Position numbers and translations under genes: made by a program
Source of the DNA: Piper betle
Lineage: Eukaryota; Streptophyta; Magnoliopsida; Piperales; Piperaceae
Length of the DNA stretch: 64,000 bases
Assembly (NCBI GenBank): GCA_033002965.1
Contig: JAURVB010012375.1
Coordinates: 1 to 64,000 of the forward strand
Direction of reading: 5' to 3'
Part shown: positions 11,627 through 23,696 of the stretch, in pieces
Numbering within the stretch: the stretch's first letter is position 1
How the letters are laid out: every line of letters starts with the position of its first letter
The notes under the pieces: generated by a model
Database searches by the model: none
The model's input: the letters and a program-made list of their open reading frames with translations, nothing else
What the model was told of the DNA's origin: nothing

Positions 11627-12460
11627 TACGTGATCTAGTTTTCTCTCGTAGCCAATATTCATGGTGGAATAAACAAGTGGATAGAATAGCTATTTGTGCA
11701 AACTCTGAATGGCTTTACATATTCTTTGATACTCTCATTAAACACCTTCCACCTAATACATGTGATCCTATCCCATCCTTATTGAGGTTTAAAAAGATAA
11801 AGAACGACAAAAAGCCATGTTCTGATTCTTAAATTATTGGATTGAGGACAAAACTTTTGTGCATACCATCAATGATAGCTAGAACAACTAGTATGAGGGT
11901 GAGTTGAAGTATGATTTGCAAGACAAATTAGATAGAACTCTGGCAACTCTCATGGCTTGGCATAAAAAACACTATAATCAGCTGGAAACTAGAATTGCTC
12001 AATAACAGTGTGAGGTGCAAAATGGATTTAATTGTAGTTGCAAACTAATCTCACTCTTAAGTGTATCCTCCTTGAAGTTCTCCTAGGCAAGCAGGAAAGT
12101 ATGTGAAAGCAAATATCACACAATGGCAAATTATGACTCGAAGATCACAATACACAAATTTTTCACCAAAAATTCCACTATCGACGATGAAGGAATAAAA
12201 TCCTTGTGATGTAGAATGATTTGGATGAAACAAAAGAGATAACTAAAGATATTGCAAATATCATTCTTGCTTCTTGGTGAAACATAACGACCACACAAGG
12301 AAATACACACTACTCTATCATAGGTGAACTTTTCCTTCCCATTATATCCGATGATGAAAATCAGAAGTTAATTTGCATCCCTTCTTTTGAGAAGATATTG
12401 GATGTGATTAAGCCACTAAATTCTTGGAAGGTGCCTATCCCTCATGGTTTCAGTGGTGAA
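11627..12460 (+). mobile_element. LINE ORF2 segment 3: endonuclease/RT linker up to RT block 0
   Basis: Continues the LINE after the solo LTR. RDLVFSRSQYSWWNKQ then ANSEWLYIF and HLPPNTCDPIP match the post-endonuclease region of plant L1 ORF2 (FTW-x-N, then RLDR-x-L-x-N-x-x-W, then H-x-x-SDH-P). After frame shifts, IPSFEKILDVIK then NSWKVPIPHGFSG at about 12380-12455 matches the conserved start of the reverse transcriptase (SxKAPGPDGFSG). Several in-frame stops show it is dead. It ends at GTGAA (12456-12460), the target duplication of the inserted LTR element, and reading resumes at 20736. Confidence 0.75.
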
Positions 12461-12865
12461 TGATGAAATTAAATATATATGATAAAATGTAAATAAGATA
12501 AAAAGTTATCTTGTAGCAGAATTGATCGATGGACAAAAGTCACCACGTTTGTAAGTCAAGACTTGATCAGTGGGAAAAAGTCTAATTTCAATGACTTATT
12601 ATCCTTCTCCTTAGAAACAACGTAACTTATTATTTTCTTCTTGACGTTGGGGAGAAGATGTAACATTTATAGGTTTTTTCACCATTATCTCAAACTATCT
12701 GATAGGAGAAATATTAAGAGATAATATTTGATTAACTTGAGACTAAGTCAAAATTAATCTCTTTATTGATTTGGTGAGCCCACCCCTTATGGGTGTCTCC
12801 ACTAAAAAATACATTGATTTGATAAGTCCACCCCTTATGGGTGTCTCCACCAAAATACACCAACA
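12461..12865 (-). repeat. 3' LTR of the LARD-like element
   Basis: On the minus strand reads TGTTGGTGTATTTTGG to ATTTCATCA. Long aligned blocks with 20348-20735 include GATCGATGGACAAAAGTCAC and CCTTATGGGTG. It contains a local duplication of CACCCCTTATGGGTGTCTCC (about 12781-12800 and 12830-12849) that the other LTR does not show in the same form. Confidence 0.75.
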
Positions 12866-15800
12866 TCTCCCACTCACACATAATGGGTAAGGTTTGTTAC
12901 CATCTCATAGGCGCCACCAAATTAAATCTCCCACTCATACATGAAAATGCGTGAGGGTGTTTTAAAAGAGTTTCTCATACAAGAAGTAGGTTGTGCGACC
13001 TGCGAGTACAATCAAATATAGAGGCTCAAACTATGCACATTTTAGGGATACATAGTAGCATATATGCAATCGTTGTACCCCACAGTATTAATGAAGGTCA
13101 CATATCCCTCAAATTATTTTACTTCATTACTTTTATTTACATTATTTAGTCTTAAAGACTTTATAATGGTCTAGACTTAGTTACAGTTTATAATAGTTTT
13201 CCTTTCACACTCATATTACTTTTAATATATAAAATGATGACTTTCCTAGACATACCCCTTATCACTGAATTATCATGGCTGTAGGTAGCAAACTAAAGAA
13301 AGAAACATTATTTTGCTATCTCAAATATAGTTGAAAGTAACTAAAGGTACTGAGAAGCAGTTATGCTTTGAGGATCTCACTCAGTGGAGAAGCAAGGATT
13401 ATTCTCCCACTATCCTCTTCGTCGAAATAACGTGTGGTATGAATCACATGTTATGGTGGATAGATATTCACATAGAAAGTAAGTCACATAGAGCGTATGT
13501 CCTTTATCAACACCATACAGCTTTAAGTCCAATTATCACTCAGGTAATTGACTAGAGAAAACTAGCACAAATACAATTGATGCAAATGTCTAAGTTTCAT
13601 ATCTCGCTATATGGGATTATGGCTGTGGGAAACCACATCAACCATTTTCGAAATGACCTCACCTCAATCTTTTTATTAAGGTGACATACGTGACTTAAAG
13701 TACTGATGTCTCATCTCTCAATGCTAATCAAGTACTATACGTGAATGCTCGGTGAGAAAGTCATTCATCTCATTTGACATACTATTCTTCGTGTTAATAA
13801 ACATACATTATACAAAATCATTGTAAGGATTGACAAACACATCATTAATTATGTATGTTAACTTCAACATCTCAAATACTATCACAAAATATTATTTTTA
13901 AATTTATATATCTCAACAACTAAGACCTTTTATGTAATAGCATAAAATTTCATCAAAATAATGTTCTCAAAAGCAATATTATCTTTATTTGGCATATGGG
14001 ATTAAAATTTATTGTTTCACAGTAGCAACAAGATTGTTTCCTCTCAAAATTAAATAATCCATTAATAGTGAATAAAACTATTTTAACGAAATTATTTCCT
14101 ACTTGCACGATTTTGTAGAGCACTAAGGTCTACATTAAATGCAAAATACTAAGTTAGGCATTTATCATGAATAATATAACTCAACATTTAAGTTATATTT
14201 ATATCCATGAAATGATTTGCATTATTAGGATTTGTGCCTAATTAGCTCTAAACGAGCAATTCATTTGTAAATCAACATATATGCAATTTATATATATATA
14301 AGGCTATGAAGAATCAAAAAATAACTTTGAAATGTTTATGCCTATATATTAATGATATCTTTCCTTTATCTTCAATAAGCAATTACTAAAATGTTTCATT
14401 TATGCATGTCATCAAATGATTAAAAATATGCATAAATATTAAAATTTTGAAATACTTAGAATTAAATGTTAATATTATTGCATCAAATCGCCTTAATTTC
14501 AAAAATAAAAATTGGTGCATTAAAATATATACAGAATAGATTTCAACACAGTAGAAATTATTTGGTATTCGTGTCAATTTTAACACAAAGTATAAACCAA
14601 CTAGTACTTATGTTGATTTTAGCATCAAAATATAAATCAAATAGTACATGCATGTCATTAATTTTAGAATAAATGATTACTTATCTTATAAAAAGAAAAT
14701 CATCAATTTTCAATTTTGCCCAACATTATAGAACGCTAATTATGATATTTTATATCATAACTGAATCTTTTAAAACTATTAAAATTTTGTGATTTTGGAT
14801 GATAATAAATATAAACCATTCAACGGAGCACATTAACTGCTCATAATGATCTTTCATAATTCTTCAACTAATGGGAAAATCTTTTCAATCCATCTTATAA
14901 CTATAACTATAGAAAGTGTTACTCAATGTTCATTTTATATAACCATAAAGACCAAATATATCTCAGCTAACTTGAGGCGAATTGATGGTCATTAAGAGAA
15001 CTAGTAGAAAATGTCCTATGTATACAAATATTCAAAGATAAATGCATGCATCACTTGACTTAAGTAAAATCAATTAATCAACCATTTAGTTATATCCACA
15101 CGAAGTTCAAAGATTTCATTTTACATTCATAACCTTCATTTATGCTTCCATCATCTTCCAACAATTCAAAGTAAGATTTTACCACTTTAGAAAATATAAA
15201 ATCACATCAACATATAATGTGATATAATATTTATATATATACTCACAAAGGTTGTATGTGGTATCATTTTGTGTTGCTCCCAATCAGATTAAATTCTGAT
15301 TATTAACCACATCTTTGTAAAGGTTGATATTATAAAGCATCATAAATCTCAAAATGTTTCATTCTTAATGAAGATTTTATAAATCAATTTGTGGAACATG
15401 ACGCCTCTGTATCAATCTCATTCTTATGTATATGTTCACATATAAGTATTGTAAAAAAATAAAAGAGTTCTAATATTCACAAAGGATAAATATTATTACT
15501 CAACCTCTTAAAAAGAATAAGTCAAATGTGAACATAGATTTACAACTTTCAAAGCCATCATCCAACTAAAACAAAAATACAAAGCCTTTATTTAGAATGC
15601 ATCATAAACATTGTTGATATGAAGGCATTTGGTTAAGTATCTGTTTTTCCACTTAATAGGATAATATTGAAAATATAATCAAAATCACATCGTGGAATGA
15701 TGAACTTAACCATCAAATAAAGATTTTGTTCTTAATTTCGGCAACTCTAGTTTGTCATGAAATTTATAGAATATTTTAATTAACAAACAACTATCCTTAT

Positions 15801-16621
15801 TTTCACATAATTTCTCTAAACTAATTAGAGAAAAATAAAAGTCTTGCACCATAAACCAAGAAATATTTGGTATTTATTATATTTTCAGTCGTATACCAAA
15901 AATAAAAGAACCAAAAAAATACTTCATAATGATACAAAATCATTTAAATACCAAATTAAATGAATAAATTAACCAATAAACATAGTCATTTTAATGCCTT
16001 ACCCTTAAAAAATAGGGTTTAGATGTCAAATTATTTAATCTAATGGAAGTTTGGTTCTAGTTATAAATTCATAAGAAAATTAACTAGAAAGAATAATTCA
16101 AGCAATTTAACATACAACAAAATGCATGTTTATTAAAGGTTATGTTTATGATGATGATGATTATATATGCAAGAATCCACAATGATAACTGTATCAGAAC
16201 TATTCTGATTCAAAAATAATCATTAATGCCTTGAATAGGATTAAGGATAAGCAAACAAAGTGTTAAAAAACACCTATCCGTGTAAATGAATTTACTAACA
16301 CAAAGAATTTGCAACAAATAACTATGAAAATACTAATAATTAACTATATAGTATAAAATCAAACATTGAACCGTGCTCGCAATCACCATCCACTTACCCA
16401 CATGTTTAATAATTATAACTTAATTGAATTTAAACTATTAAGTTCTAGGTGAGATTAATAAATAATCTTTCAACCCAGAACTCCCACTCAATTTATGCTT
16501 TAGTTTTAATAGAAAATAAAAAGTCATTTTGTGCAGCCAATGCAAAAAATTATATATTGTCTTCAAATTCTTTACTAGAGCCTAATTATGAGTAATTTAT
16601 TTTTACTAACACCAAACAACA

Positions 16622-16880
16622 TTACTCATATGTACATTTCTAAATTATGTACACAAAGTACATTGACTATTTGTATGCACATAGTGTACAAAAAATATAC
16701 AAAGTACATTATTAATTAGTATACATGAAGTATACAAAAATATGCACCTAAAGTATATTTTAAGATATTTTATATACCCAAAGTACATAAAATTATGTAG
16801 ACAACGTACATTTCTCTATTTTTTTAAAAATGTACAATTTAGACATTTATTTGTACACAAAATACAAGAAAAAATATGCA
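16622..16880. repeat. Degenerate array of TACAAAGTACAT motifs
   Basis: Within about 260 bp the words GTACACAAAGTACATT, TACAAAGTACATTA, CCAAAGTACATAA and similar recur at irregular intervals of about 25-40 bp. It lies in the LARD interior just left of the nested solo LTR. Function unknown; probably an old tandem repeat. Confidence 0.55.
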
Positions 16881-16887
16881 TATTATT

Positions 16888-19425
16888 TGTAAAACCCCAA
16901 TTTTGGCCTCGGGTTTTACCCGATTTTAGTTTTGTTCAGTTTGGGGAATCTCGAGTTAGTTCGAGCGAACTTGAGCAAGACTAGTGTTCAGATTATGAGT
17001 ATGGGCCCAAATGACCGTATGACTATGTTATAGTGGCTCAGTATGCCCGACATGCAGATGATAAGATCATGAGTTATCAGTATATATTGAGGTATATTGA
17101 TTTGTTTGTATATGTTAGCCAGGATTTTAAGCCTAGATCTAGGCCATTTTAGCATTTAGCATCCACTTGGGATTTTCTAGATATTTTATTTGCATGCATT
17201 ATAGGAATTTCAGATCACTCGATTGTGCCCTTGTGGGCCCATCTTGATTTCGTTTAGGGTTTTGAGGTTCGTTTACCTTTTTTGCCTTGATTCCTGCCTA
17301 TAGAGTCACTTTTAAAACTTGGGTCAATTTTAACTTTGGACAATCTCGATTTGAGCTTTCCGTCCATATGTATATCGCATATACCCATAGGTGGGCCCTA
17401 CTAGGCCATGAGTTGTCAGACGTCTAGATCATGCCACGTGGCCAAATCTGGGCCGTTCACTCAGCCTTATCTTCACCATGTTATACTTCCAGAGATCATT
17501 CATGATTTCAAAATTTACACCCTTCAGTGCCACGACCACTTTGGCTCGCCACTGACGAGTCTACGCCTCGCCCCGAGCCACAGGACCAGCGCCCCCATGA
17601 CCGCCCCTGCTCTCGGCTTTCCAGTCATACCTCTCACGACCACCGGCGCCGCTGTAGTCGCCACCAATGAGGGAGTTTTTGGAGCTGGTCTTCGCCGCCG
17701 CCACCGCCGTTTGGGCCATTTTCCAGCGCCAGTGATCCATCACCGGTCATTCTGACCACCCACACAGCTTTCCCTTATCGAGATCTACGATTTGGGACAG
17801 ACATCGACCTCCGTCGTGGCTGCGATTGCCACCGGCGACGCGGACTTGTACAGTGGCATTTTTGGTTGTTTTTGGCCATTTTCCGGCCAACCATAGGTTC
17901 ATCTCATCGAGGCCGATATTTTGAGACCACCCACGACCACCGTCGCAGCAACAATCCGCCCCCTTTGTTGTTGTTTTCCAGCCAGCCCGTGGCCGAACTC
18001 TGCCAGTTGTCACCACCAGTACCTCCGCCATCCCCCCTCTGTCGATCTCGACCAGTGGCGACCCCAGTCGCGCCGCCATCGACGTTCTTCAAAGACGGAC
18101 ATTGCCACTGTATGTGTTAGCCATTTCTGTATTTAGACATTGCCACGAGTATATATAATATTTACTCGTGTTTAGCCATTTCTGTATATAGTATACGATA
18201 TTATTATTTTATAATTAGAGTATTGATTGCTTTTACGTGTTTATTATCTATCTATTTATTCATGATTGTATGTATTTATTTATTTATTATTTGTTATTAG
18301 TTATTTTCTTTATTATGCCTCGATTTACGTGTTACATATTTAGCAGCATGTTCATTTAGTATAGTTTTTTTAGGATGTATTGATGATATAAGCACACACC
18401 ACGAGCATGAATCATATAGTGACATTAGTATTTTACTTAGTAAGGGGTTCATATGGAGGCTTCGGAGTCCGAGTTTGCCGTAGATGTGCAGATACGCTTG
18501 GAGTTTAGACCACAGGTCTGTAGGACTCTCCTTCTATGCTTAACTCCTTATGTGTAAGATTTAATTATGTTTTAAACGTAGGACGACATTGGTGGTGTTT
18601 TATCAAATCCCTCTAAAGTCAGACTATTTAGCCGTGTTTTTACACTTGTTTAATAAAACTACAAGGATGAGATCCCTTGTTGCTTTTCAAACTTAAACTC
18701 CAAAATTTATGATATAAGCCTCTTTCCTAAGCCTATTATATAAGTATGTGCATTTTTATGGATTTCACGAATAAGAGAGTGAGTGGTATGGAGATATGTA
18801 TGAATCGCACTAGTACTCTTTCAAGCCATGAGGTAGTGCGGTGTGTGATGGTATTGCGTAATGCAGCATATTTTCAGAATATATAGCACTAACTTAATTG
18901 TTCCTTTTGCCACTCGAGTATAATGGCGGGTGATACGGAAGGTGTGAGGGCATAAACATTGTATGTATGAATATGATTATGAGCAGTGTATGCGAGCTGG
19001 CATTTGTTTAAGTATGTTGCTTACTGCCCTGTGTGAAGCAATTATGATGTTTCATAAGTTTTCATGGGTAATAGAATACCCATTTGTCAGATTGTATTAG
19101 TTATTTTTCAGACCAGTAACATTTGTTACTTATGGTTTTCATATAATATATGTAGGTCATGCAAATTTTGAGTCAACTTTGGTGGGAGGACAAATAAACA
19201 CTACACACACTTGAGCTCAACACAATATTTACTTTCTTGCATTTATTTATATTTGATGTGTTTTGATGCTTATTTGACTATATCTTCCATTCTCATGACA
19301 CCAAGAGGTTATTTTGATCTATTTTTATCGATTGAGTATTACTGATCAACAATATTAAACATGACTCGACTTGATCGTAACATTTCTGATCTGGTTCTTA
19401 GGTGAACCGAAATCGGGGTGTTACA
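16888..19425 (+). mobile_element. Solo LTR, Gypsy family 2, with perfect TTATT target duplication
   Basis: Starts TGTAAAACCCC and ends GGGGTGTTACA, flanked by TTATT (16883-16887 and 19426-19430). It aligns along its length with the solo LTR at 2486-5764 (shared: GACCGTATGACTATG, TAGAGTCACTTTTA, GTGGGCCCTACTAGG, GGTGAACCGAAATC), including a GC-rich block at 17540-18080. At 2538 bp it is shorter than its sister by internal deletion, largely around 18110-18160. No internal region remains. Nested in the LARD-like element. Confidence 0.87.
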
Positions 19426-20347
19426 TTATTCACTATGTATATGAAATAAATAATGTTTTATTAAAAAAATTGTGTGATCAATGCACTTAAGCTTGTCATT
19501 AATTATTGACATTTGGGAACACAAAATACCACTAAGTATAAGTGTCGGTTGTAATATGCTATTTAAAACTTGTTATCGGTTCTATTTTCAAATCCATTAT
19601 TTTTCATTCTTGGCACAAAATAAAATTTGGACACTAAAATTGATGATACTTGCAAATTTGCATCATCTATTTTGACTATATAACTTAGTCTCCAACTTTC
19701 TTCAATATAAATTTAATTAGAAATATAACTAATACAAATTAAAATATTAACAGACACTTTATAAAATATTGACCGACACTTTGTAAAAAAATTGTACCAT
19801 CAATGTGAACAGGTCTGCCAACATAATCGGTGAATTAAAAATTTTCAACTATCTCTCATACCCAATATAATAGGGGGTTCCTTATTTTAACTACTCCCCG
19901 TATTCTTTGAACAAATCTCTTAATTGTCTAGAGGGAAAGTAGTATATAGGGCATACCAAGTATTTAACATTGGTTTAATATTTGACACAAAAACCATAAT
20001 AAACCACTTATACCTTATAAAAATTGGTCTAAAATTGATCCCATTCAAAAACTTTGGTCCATTTTATATTGGATTAGTATATTCATGACATATATATATA
20101 TATGCATAGGTCTAAGAAAAATTAATTGCATAAATTATTTAAAAAAGTATCAGAAAAGAAATTCACAAATCAAATTGGGAATTTAAATATTGGAAGAAAT
20201 ATTTATTTTATAATAATAATGATAATATGATTAATAAATCATCATGAAGAATCAATAAACATGATTTATGATCAACAAATAATCTAATCATGCTTTGATT
20301 TAGAAAAAATCACATAGAACATCTTGCTCTAATGGCTATGATACCAA

Positions 20348-20735
20348 TAAAGAAATTAAATATTTATGATAAAATATAAATAAGATAAAAACTTATCTTA
20401 CAACAGAATGGATCGATGGACAAAAGTCACCATGCTCGCAAGTCAAAACGTAATCACTAAGAAAAAGTCTAGTTTTTACGACCCATCATCCCTCTCTTTA
20501 GAAACATCATAATTTTATATTTTTTTCTTATTGATGTTGGGAAGGTGTAATACTTATAAGTTTTTCTTAATTATCTCAAAGTAACTAAGATGAGAAATAT
20601 CACGAGATAATATTTAATTAACTTGAGATTGGGTGATTTGGTGATTTGGTGAGTCCACTAAAAAGTTAAGCTCCACTAAAAAAATACGCTGATTTGGTGA
20701 CCCTTATGGGTGCCGCCACCAAAAATATGGCAATA
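20348..20735 (-). repeat. 5' LTR of the LARD-like element
   Basis: Partner of 12461-12865. The primer-binding site abuts its left end at about 20334-20346. It has mutated ends (TAAAGAAATT instead of TGATGAAATT; GGCAATA instead of CCAACA) and internal gaps relative to its partner, showing long decay since insertion. Confidence 0.72.
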
Positions 20736-20792
20736 GTGAGTTTCATGAGAAAACTTGGGAGGTTACCATCACAACATCACCACATTTATCCA
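20736..20792 (+). mobile_element. LINE ORF2 segment 4 (57 bp between the LARD and a Mutator-like element)
   Basis: Starts with the GTGAG target duplication and reads GEFHEKTWEVTITTS, which joins in sense and position onto the PIPHGFSG end of segment 3. It ends in CATTTATCCA (20783-20792), the target site of the next insertion, and reading resumes at 21658. Confidence 0.6.
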
Positions 20793-21647
20793 TGGTTGCA
20801 AAAATCGGAATCGGAATTGGAATCGGTTTTCGAGGGAGTCGAAATCGGTTTAAATCAGACAGGAATCGGTTCAGTTGAATCGACTTAAATCGGTCCTATA
20901 CAAAAATTTCAACTTTGTCAAAATTAGTGGGTTATTAGTATAGAATATGTCATTCTGATGTAATTTTCAAGTTATAATGTGTATTATATTTTATGATATT
21001 TTTTTCATATTTTTTTAATTTTTTTTAAAATTATTTGAAATTAGTTATTATTTTTGACTCAAATCAGAGCCAAGTCAACTTTTAATTACGAGAATGTCAT
21101 TTATATTTCATCCCTCATTCTCCCCTGCCGCCGCCCATGTACCCTCCCCTGATCACCCCTGCCGCCCCATCGCCCCCTCGCCCCCTGTCTCGCCCCATCG
21201 CCACCCTTGTCGCTCTGTTGCCCCATCACACCCCCTCCTCGCCTCCCGCCCCGCCTCGCCGCCTCGAAGCCGCCCTCGCAGCCCTCCATCGTCCCCCCTC
21301 GCCTCGCCCTGCTCCGCCCCACCCCGTTGCCGCCCTCGCCCAGTCCCCTGTCAACCAGTCACCTCCCTCGCCGCTCACCCTCGCCGCCCCATCCCCGCCG
21401 CCGTTGCCCCCTAGCCCCGCTCCCCGGTCTCCCGTTGCCACCCTCGCCGCCTCCCCACCGCCGGCCGGAATCGGCCAATGCGAGTTAATTCCGGAATCGG
21501 CTCGAATCGAGTGAAATCGACTCGAATCGGCCGATTCGCAGACCAATTTGAGCCTATCCGATTCACATAGTTTTTTAAATCGGATTGCCGCTGATCCAAT
21601 TTAAATATGCCGATTCCGAGTGGAATCGGCCGATTTGTGCATCACTG
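20793..21647 (+). mobile_element. Mutator-like non-autonomous element, copy 1, carrying an LTR-derived segment
   Basis: An 855-bp element between perfect 10-bp direct repeats CATTTATCCA (20783-20792 and 21648-21657), a duplication length typical of Mutator-like elements. Left end TGGTTGCAAAAATCGG, right end GTGCATCACTG; the ends are rich in AATCGG and CCGATT words. The middle holds an AT-rich segment (about 20925-21090: GGGTTATTAGTATAG to AAGTCAACTTTTAATTACGA) clearly related to the U3 region of the Gypsy LTRs (compare 8555-8740), followed by a GC-rich block (21122-21470). An inverted relative lies at 33707-34444. No transposase is present. The proline- and alanine-rich open frames inside are compositional. 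Confidence 0.72.
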
Positions 21648-21657
21648 CATTTATCCA

Positions 21658-22435
21658 ATGATACTTTCGTGGGAAGTTTAGTCTTAAACAAATTAATTAG
21701 CCTTATTTCCAATTCCAAAGTGCACTAGCGCGCAGACTGTTAATGACTTTCGGCCTATTAGTCTTTGTAACGAGATCTACAAGATTATCTCGAAGATATT
21801 GGTCTCTCAACTCATGCCACTGCTCTGTAAAATTAGTAGCCAACAATAATATGTTTTTATGCCTGGACGATAAACTACTGATATAATAGCATGTTAATGA
21901 TGGAGGCAATTAAAGTTGTAAAGTCCAAAAGTCAGAAGGTGGATTGGGGTGCTTTAAACTAGACTTATCTAAGGCTTTTGATAGAGTGGAATGGAACCTG
22001 CTTGGCCATCTTCTCTGCCTGTGGCTTCTCAGACTAGTGGTGTTTCATAATTTATGACTGCATCTCCGCTACGTCCATCACTGTCCATGATGGAGTTCCC
22101 TTCGGGGAATTTCAATCTACCAGGGGCATTCGACAAGGTGACCTCCTCCCTCTCCTTACCTTTTGTTCTCTAGCTGAAACCCTCACTCACTGCTAAATCA
22201 AAGTGATCTTGAAAAGCGGATTTCTGGTGTTATGATTGTCAAAGGTGCTCCCACTCTTACTCATCTCGTGCACGCAGATGATATCATACTTTTCACTGAT
22301 CAATATCAAAAGAGTATGGACATTTTACACAAATTCCAGTCTCTTACTAGGCAATAGCTTAGTCTTGAAAATCTAGGCAATTATGATGCTACTAATTTGA
22401 TGGTCACCTCAAGGCTCAGGCCCCCCAAGCAGCAT
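21658..22435 (+). mobile_element. LINE ORF2 segment 5: reverse transcriptase core
   Basis: Continues the LINE. DFRPISLCNEIYKIISKILVS (here across frame breaks, 21745-21806), then KLDLSKAFDRVEWNLL (about 21958-22005), RGIRQGDLL (about 22123-22150) and LVHADDIILFTD (about 22263-22300) are the ordered RT blocks of L1-type ORF2; HADD replaces the usual YADD, a common plant LINE variant. Stops and frameshifts are frequent. Similarity ends near 22435, short of the full ORF2 C-terminus and without a poly-A tail, so the 3' end is lost. Confidence 0.82.
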
Positions 22436-23696
22436 AGAAAATAAACATCACATAACAACGACAACAGCAATATCTATATTAAATAACAAATTTATTTTGA
22501 ATAGTATAATTTTAATATATTAAGATTTATCAATATTTTTAAAATTTCTAATTTTGCTTTAATTATATTCTAGCCCTTTCTTATAAATAAATAATAATAT
22601 TAATAATTTAAAATTAAATAAGTATTAATGGCCTATAAAATTATTAGGGTCATAATTAACCACAACACAAGATATGTAAAATACAATAGCACAAAAAAGT
22701 CAACAAAGAGGCAAATTAAGTATATCTGTGATGACCCACTTGGTTCGAGCCACATGCCAAGCGTAACTAAATAAATTAAGAAACTCGAACCACCTGGTAT
22801 ATAAATTATTAAGTGAATATTTAAATAAATTTGACATAAAATTTATGAAAAGAATTCAAAGAAACTTCATACACTAAATTATTAACTTCAGGTCATAATA
22901 ATAAGTCATGCAACAAAATAAAATAAGAGATAATCAAAGCTTGAAAATTAACTACATCCAATAAACCAAACTGATATCTCATTACCATGCAAATAGTCCA
23001 CAATTTAAAATGTTTATAATTAAAAGAGATGATCAACTATGATCACGAATTTAACAACTTGAGTCTATTAGCTATCACTAACTTAAAACCCATCCATTTA
23101 TGTTCACATATATGGAGGTAATTTTACGTTAGTGATAAAATCACTAAACCATATCATTATTTCTTAAAAAGTGATTAAATAAATTACAAATTATGAGTGT
23201 GTCTTCACTAATATATTTAATCTTAACTTGACAAGGAATGAAAATATGACTAACTTTAATGTATGTTATATTCTACCACAAAAAAATTCAGTTTGTGAAA
23301 TTCTTTTACTTCCATCATCTAATGTTAGCTCTGAGTTGGCTCTAATGTGACATGCAATTGTCCAATCCACTTAATACAAATTAATGAGCTTAACTAATTA
23401 TTTAAAAATGAATAACTAAATTGAAATTCATAAATGCATCCACGCTAATATTAGATCTTATCCTAATAAGCTGGATATGAGACTAATCTAATAGATCTTA
23501 CAATATTGTCCGCTAATCTTACATTTTAACGTTTATACTAATTAACACCTTACATTTAAGTATTGGTTTTTTTTTTATCTGAGGCCGCGTTTATGTTTTT
23601 TTCTTACAATGTAGATAAGACTGGCCTAGTTATTATTGTTATTTAATAAAATATTAATGATAAAATATTTTTTAAATATTTAATGAAATACATTTT
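22436..23696. other. AT-rich non-coding stretch with an LTR-like relic
   Basis: No gene found. At about 23345-23513 a degenerate segment (TACAAATTAATGAGCTTAAC, then GAGACTAATCTAATAG) resembles the 160-bp direct repeats at 50157-50574, suggesting an old solo LTR. The rest is AT-rich sequence I cannot assign. It ends at the truncated 5' edge of the Gypsy LTR at 23697. Confidence 0.4.

Larger units (their letters stand above)
12461..20735 (-). mobile_element. Non-autonomous LTR element (LARD-like), minus strand, with nested solo LTR
   Basis: A direct repeat bounds this 8.3-kb stretch: 12461-12865 (3' LTR) and 20348-20735 (5' LTR). On the minus strand, next to the 5' LTR, is TGGTATCATAGCC (near 20334-20346), a primer-binding site for initiator methionine tRNA. 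Before the 3' LTR on the minus strand is GAGTGGGAGA (12866-12875), a polypurine tract. Flanks are GTGAA (12456-12460) and GTGAG (20736-20740), a target duplication with one change. Without the nested LTR (16888-19425) the element is about 5.7 kb. Its interior is AT-rich and I find no gag, protease, RT or integrase in any frame, the hallmark of a large retrotransposon derivative. It could also be a Copia element decayed past recognition. Confidence 0.7.
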
